DNA of 38,621 nucleotides. Origin: Marisediminitalea alba. GTDB lineage: Bacteria; Pseudomonadota; Gammaproteobacteria; Enterobacterales; Alteromonadaceae. The stretch lies in NCBI RefSeq assembly GCF_002993365.1, contig NZ_PVNP01000007.1, positions 1-38,621 of the forward strand, given 5' to 3'. The position numbers were made by a program, and so were the translations under genes. The notes beneath the pieces were generated by a model, which ran no database searches, was not told where the DNA came from, and was given only the letters and a program-made list of their open reading frames with translations. Below are positions 35,401 through 38,621 of this stretch, in pieces. Every line of letters starts with the position of its first letter. The stretch's first letter is position 1.

Positions 35401-35787
35401 ATTCCTACCTTTGTCGATGGTCAGTGTGTTCTCGCATCCGTTGCGGTTAACAGTAACGGAGCGCGCTGCCTGTTATATTGTTGAAAATCAATGTTTGTTG
35501 CTGTTGTATAACCATAACATAGCTTAAATTTCTGTCATGCGACCAGTCCGGATAAAGAAAAAATGACATTCAGGGAATTTTCGTGCAGTCGGCAAAAGAA
35601 ATTTGTTGCTTATCTGAGTATAGCATCTGCTTTACGGCTTGGTTATGCTAGGGAGAGTTTCTGCTTTTCACCGCCCGGGCTGCTATTTAAAAATGTCCTC
35701 CGGAATCAAAGGTAGCGGTAAAATCAGTTTCACGGATAAAAATGCTAAACAATAACAACAACTTTTATAAACGACGGACGAATTAAT
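35401..35787. other. 387-base divergent intergenic region
   Basis: This gap separates the HDOD gene (leftward) from the M49-like peptidase gene (rightward) and must hold both promoters. It is AT-rich around 35500-35640. I see no convincing -35/-10 pair, no Pho box with correct spacing, no terminator, and no open frame with a ribosome site. Confidence 0.5.
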
Positions 35788-37458
35788 ATGCGCAAAGCAC
35801 TGCAAAAAACATTTGCCCTCACTGCTCTGGCCAGTTCACTTCTTTTCGCTGGCTGTTCAGAGCCACAGTCACCGCAATCAACAAACCAGGCAACGGCGCC
35901 CGAATTGCTGGTTGATGACAGTCGTCTGGGGATCTATCACCAGGTCCCGCTAACGGCTGATTTATCTCACTTGAGTGATAATCAAAAACAAATGCTCAGC
36001 AAGCTGATAGACGCCTCTGAAATCATGGACGACCTGTTCTGGAAGCAGGCCTTTTTTGGCGATAAAAAAGCATTTCTGCAGCAGTTTAGCGATGAGGAAC
36101 TCAAAGCTTTTGCGGCCATTAACTATGGCCCCTGGGACCGCTTAAACGGTGATGCGCCGTACCTGAGTGGCTACGGCGAAAAAGCCGCCGGCGCTGAGTT
36201 TTACCCTCAGGACATGACCAAAGCAGAGTTCGCAGCGGCCGAATTTGCCGATAAAGATGGCCTCTACTCGGTGGTCGAACGCACTGAAAACGGCGATTTA
36301 ACTGCCACGCCCTATTCTGAGAAATATCAGGCAGAACTGACAAAAGCCGCAGCTTTACTCAAAGAGGCATCTGAACTGGCAGATAATGAGACCTTCGCAA
36401 ACTACCTGAAACTGCGTGCCGAAGCCTTACTGAACGACGATTACTACGCATCGGACATGGCCTGGATGGATATGAAAACCAACCCTATTGAGCTGGTGAT
36501 TGGCCCCATCGAAACCTATGAAGACCAACTCTATGGCTATCGCGCCGCCTTTGAATCTTATGTACTAATCAAAGATATGGCGTGGAGCGAGCGATTAGCA
36601 AAATATGCTCAATTCCTACCTGAGCTGCAACAAGGATTGCCGGTTGACGAGGCCTACAAACAGGAAACACCCGGATCGGATGCCGATCTTAATGCTTATG
36701 ATGTGATTTATTATGCCGGGCACTCAAATGCCGGTAGCAAAACCATCGCCATCAACCTGCCCAACGATGAGCGGGTTCAGCTTGCTAAAGGCACCCGCCG
36801 CCTGCAGCTGAAAAATGCGATGCAGGCCAAGTTTGATCATATTCTTAAGCCCATTTCAGAGGTCCTAATTGCCCCTGAACAACGCGAACATATTACCTTT
36901 AACGCCTTTTTTGCCAACACCATGTTCCACGAGGTGGCCCATGGTCTGGGGATCAAAAACACTATCACCGATAAAGGCACCGTTCGGGCTGCACTTAAAG
37001 AGCACGCCTCGGCACTGGAAGAAGGTAAAGCCGATATTCTGGGTCTGTACATGGTTCAAAGCCTGTTGGAAAAAGGTGAAATAACCGAGGGCATCCTGGA
37101 AGATTATTACGTTACCTTTATGGCGGGGATCTTCCGTTCAGTGCGCTTTGGTGCATCCAGTGCCCACGGCAAGGCCAATATGATTCGGTTTAACTATTTC
37201 GCCACCATGGGCGCTTTTGACCGCAATGAAGACGGCCTGTACAGCGTAAATATGGATAAAATGTCGGAAGCGGTTTCTTCCTTATCGGAGCTTATCCTTA
37301 CTCTGCAAGGCAATGGCGATTACGATGGCGTAGCTGAGCTGGTTGCGGATAAAGGTATTATTAAGCCTCAACTGGAAGCCGATCTGGCCCGATTAAAAGC
37401 GGCCAGTATCCCGGTTGATATTGTGTTTAAGCAAGGTAAATCACAACTCGGTTTATAA
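35788..37458 (+). CDS. M49-like (dipeptidyl peptidase III family) zinc peptidase lipoprotein
   Basis: A 556-residue protein with a lipoprotein signal; the lipobox LLFAGC places the acylated Cys at residue 23. The catalytic motif HEVAHG (in NTMFHEVAHGLGIKN, near 384) supplies HExxH, and LEEGKADILGLYM (near 412) supplies the third zinc ligand and resembles the EExRAE motif of peptidase family M49. M49 enzymes usually have HExxxH; a pentapeptide version is known in some bacterial members. The substrate is unclear, probably short peptides, since bacterial relatives often lack proven dipeptidyl activity. Location should be the periplasmic face of a membrane. The gene is monocistronic and followed by a hairpin at 37481. 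Confidence 0.85.
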   Translation: MRKALQKTFALTALASSLLFAGCSEPQSPQSTNQATAPELLVDDSRLGIYHQVPLTADLSHLSDNQKQMLSKLIDASEIMDDLFWKQAFFGDKKAFLQQFSDEELKAFAAINYGPWDRLNGDAPYLSGYGEKAAGAEFYPQDMTKAEFAAAEFADKDGLYSVVERTENGDLTATPYSEKYQAELTKAAALLKEASELADNETFANYLKLRAEALLNDDYYASDMAWMDMKTNPIELVIGPIETYEDQLYGYRAAFESYVLIKDMAWSERLAKYAQFLPELQQGLPVDEAYKQETPGSDADLNAYDVIYYAGHSNAGSKTIAINLPNDERVQLAKGTRRLQLKNAMQAKFDHILKPISEVLIAPEQREHITFNAFFANTMFHEVAHGLGIKNTITDKGTVRAALKEHASALEEGKADILGLYMVQSLLEKGEITEGILEDYYVTFMAGIFRSVRFGASSAHGKANMIRFNYFATMGAFDRNEDGLYSVNMDKMSEAVSSLSELILTLQGNGDYDGVAELVADKGIIKPQLEADLARLKAASIPVDIVFKQGKSQLGL

Positions 37459-37480
37459 GAAAAAACCTGGCACTTATATT

Positions 37481-37510
37481 CATCCCGGTAGTTGTAAATC
37501 TACCGGGGTG
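37481..37510 (+). terminator. Hairpin downstream of the M49-like gene
   Basis: An 11-bp stem (CATCCCGGTAG with CTACCGGGGTG, one G-T pair) surrounds an 8-base loop, 23 bases after the stop codon. It lacks a T run, so it may be a weak terminator or an mRNA-stabilising structure. Confidence 0.55.
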
Positions 37511-37606
37511 ATATATCGTCCGCGTTCAGGCAGACAAGGAACACAGTCTGCTATTTAACATCTGGCCTGATCATTCGGGCAGTTTTCATCTGACAAGGAG
37601 TTCTGT

Positions 37607-38110
37607 ATGAAACAAATCGTTGCGCTATTTCTACTCGCAATGTCGCTTTATTATATCTATTTAGTGCAAGTTGTCCGGGAGGCCGTTCGGGTTTTGCAAA
37701 CCGGTAGCCTGGAAGGCAAAGAAATTATTCTGCTGGCGGTAACCATTTATTTAGGTGTTAAATGCTGGCGACAAAGGCGGTCGTACCAGGTTATCGGTAT
37801 GGCTGATGACTTTACACCGGCACTTAAAACTGCATTAACGCATAACCAGCTGAATTATTGCGAACAACCCGGAATCATCAAAGTGCCAGCCCTACCCGGA
37901 GCCATTGGTTATCAATCCAAGGATTCTAAAAAAGAAACTCTGTTTAATTTTAAGGGCAGTTTTTCAGCTACGACAATCATTAACGTTATTCAACAGCTCG
38001 AACAGTACTTCACGACACACCCTTTCACCATTAATAAAAAATCAGCATATGAAATGTGCGGATTGGGCATGATATCACTGACTATTTCACTTGCTTTGCT
38101 GTTCTACTGA
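37607..38110 (+). CDS. Small membrane protein, unknown function
   Basis: A 167-residue protein that I do not recognise. It has an N-terminal hydrophobic helix (about 4-24), a second hydrophobic stretch (about 40-52), a soluble central region of about 90 residues with NYCEQPGIIKVPALPGAIGY, and a C-terminal membrane helix (about 148-166) ending LALLFY. The ATG is well supported by AAGGAG at 7-base spacing. Base composition resembles the neighbours. It stands between the M49-like gene and the repeat-rich right end, with no partner gene to suggest a role. Confidence 0.75.
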   Translation: MKQIVALFLLAMSLYYIYLVQVVREAVRVLQTGSLEGKEIILLAVTIYLGVKCWRQRRSYQVIGMADDFTPALKTALTHNQLNYCEQPGIIKVPALPGAIGYQSKDSKKETLFNFKGSFSATTIINVIQQLEQYFTTHPFTINKKSAYEMCGLGMISLTISLALLFY

Positions 38111-38258
38111 CTATAAAACGGCCTGGAATATCGACCTGGAGTATCCGCAGGTGACGCTAGTTCAAAACTGGTATGAAGGGTAGATTCAAATAAGACAGTT
38201 TTTGGAAGTTGAATGCCTGAACAGGTGTGCTTTTACAGCCTACGATTGCACGATGGAG

Positions 38259-38290
38259 ATCCCGGATAAGTACTACGTACTTTCCGGGAT
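38259..38290. repeat. 32-base hairpin repeat, ATCCCGGA type
   Basis: Outer arms ATCCCGGA / TCCGGGAT and inner arms AAGTAC / GTACTT are joined with one bulged T and a 3-base loop. Flanks GGAG and GACAGG resemble dispersed genomic palindromes of the GAGATCCCGG...CCGGGATGACAG kind seen in many proteobacteria (from memory). Confidence 0.75.
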
Positions 38291-38324
38291 GACAGGATGT
38301 TTTGTGGTCCCAAAAATCATCGTC

Positions 38325-38346
38325 ATACCGGCCCACGAGCCGGTAT
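38325..38346. repeat. 22-base hairpin, ATACCGGC type
   Basis: Perfect 8-bp arms ATACCGGC / GCCGGTAT with a 6-base loop, preceded by CGTC and followed by TTC. It lies 34 bases after the previous hairpin and has a similar CGTCAT / CCGG flavour, so the pair may form a REP-like doublet. Confidence 0.7.
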
Positions 38347-38391
38347 CTTCTGATAAGGCTATTGACTGATAAACAACCTGCTTTTTATTTG

Positions 38392-38545
38392 GTTCTTTGT
38401 ATTGCGAAATACTGAGGCCGGGCAGATTAAGTAAAAGCGTAGAGGCGTCATGGATGACGGCTCCGGCCAGTGCGGGCAGGACGCCCGCTCTGGCCGATAG
38501 GTTTTACCTGCCCGGTCTCAGTATGCTACTTCGCGATTAAAGAAC
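38392..38545. repeat. 154-base dyad element (MITE-like)
   Basis: Matching arms occur in order from the outside: GTTCTTT/AAAGAAC, ATTGCGAA/TTCGCGAT (one mismatch), ATACTGAG/CTCAGTAT, CCGGGCAG/CTGCCCGG and GTAAAA/TTTTAC. Inside are CGTCATGGATGACG (38446-38459) and a 13-bp stem with one T-T mismatch (38464-38477 with 38483-38496). No coding capacity. It could be a MITE or a structured RNA or DNA element. Confidence 0.72.
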
Positions 38546-38547
38546 TG

Positions 38548-38596
38548 GGGGTGTCCAGAGGGGAGCCACCTCCCCTCTGGGTGCAGTCGGCACCCC
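38548..38596. repeat. Stem-loop cluster before the right edge
   Basis: A perfect 11-bp stem CCAGAGGGGAG / CTCCCCTCTGG (38555-38565 with 38570-38580) has a 4-base loop. It can be enclosed by GGGGTG / CACCCC (38548-38553 with 38591-38596). Alternatively GGGTGC / GCACCC (38579-38584 with 38590-38595) forms a second hairpin. Confidence 0.7.
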
Positions 38597-38621
38597 GACA
38601 AAATGTGGAGAAATGAATGGT

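Larger units (their letters stand above)
38111..38621. other. Repeat-rich region without a complete gene
   Basis: After the stop at 38110 no open frame has a convincing ribosome site or recognisable product. From 38259 onward the sequence is dominated by inverted repeats, listed separately. At the right edge GGAG (38607-38610) precedes an ATG at 38617 by 6 bases, so a gene may begin just as the window ends. Confidence 0.6.

Overview
The window looks like a chromosomal segment of a marine gammaproteobacterium, most likely of the Alteromonadaceae (Alteromonas and relatives). The evidence is a gammaproteobacterial core set (lysC, acnB, rdgC, phoBR), an E. coli-length LysC and PhoB, and a TonB2-type cluster with a TtpC-like long ExbB, a DUF3450 protein and a TPR protein. 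This is inferred from protein resemblance by eye; no search was run.

Layout. (1) 1-448: the 5' end of an IS4-family (IS10-like) transposase running off the left edge, then three copies of a TCTGACCCCTTTATTT repeat. (2) 449-12516: mostly housekeeping and unknown genes: lysC and a DUF192 lipoprotein, acnB, a PQQ-type aldose dehydrogenase, a small membrane protein, a Tat-exported PhoD phosphatase, two unknown genes and a DUF2254 membrane protein. (3) 12590-28872: a leftward block, interpreted here as one phosphate-starvation system. In transcription order it contains phoB-phoR-pstS and a 2-oxoglutarate oxygenase; a 1360-residue lipoprotein made of three tandem ~430-residue units plus a TonB-dependent receptor; and DUF3450, long ExbB, ExbB, ExbD, TonB and TPR genes. 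(4) 29125-38110: an orphan sensor kinase, rdgC, a DUF418 membrane protein, a BenE-family transporter, an HDOD protein, an M49-like peptidase lipoprotein and a small unknown membrane protein. (5) 38111-38621: no complete gene, but several strong dyad repeats and a possible gene start at the right edge.

Main observation. Four promoters carry Pho-box-like direct repeats: those of phoB, the lipoprotein-receptor pair, the DUF3450-exb-tonB operon and phoD. Each has 7-base half-sites separated by 4 bases, and in every case a -10 hexamer begins exactly 10 bases after the last half-site. This is the geometry of PhoB class promoters. It suggests that PhoB directly controls its own operon, a secreted phosphatase, and a complete outer-membrane uptake machine (surface lipoprotein, receptor and dedicated energizer). 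The cargo is inferred to be phosphate or a phosphorus compound. A second regulatory observation is a promoter overlapped by two related operators in front of the BenE-family transporter; no cognate regulator is nearby.

Several gene starts were moved from the longest open frame to an internal start with a better ribosome binding site, signal peptide or family length; each case is explained in its entry.
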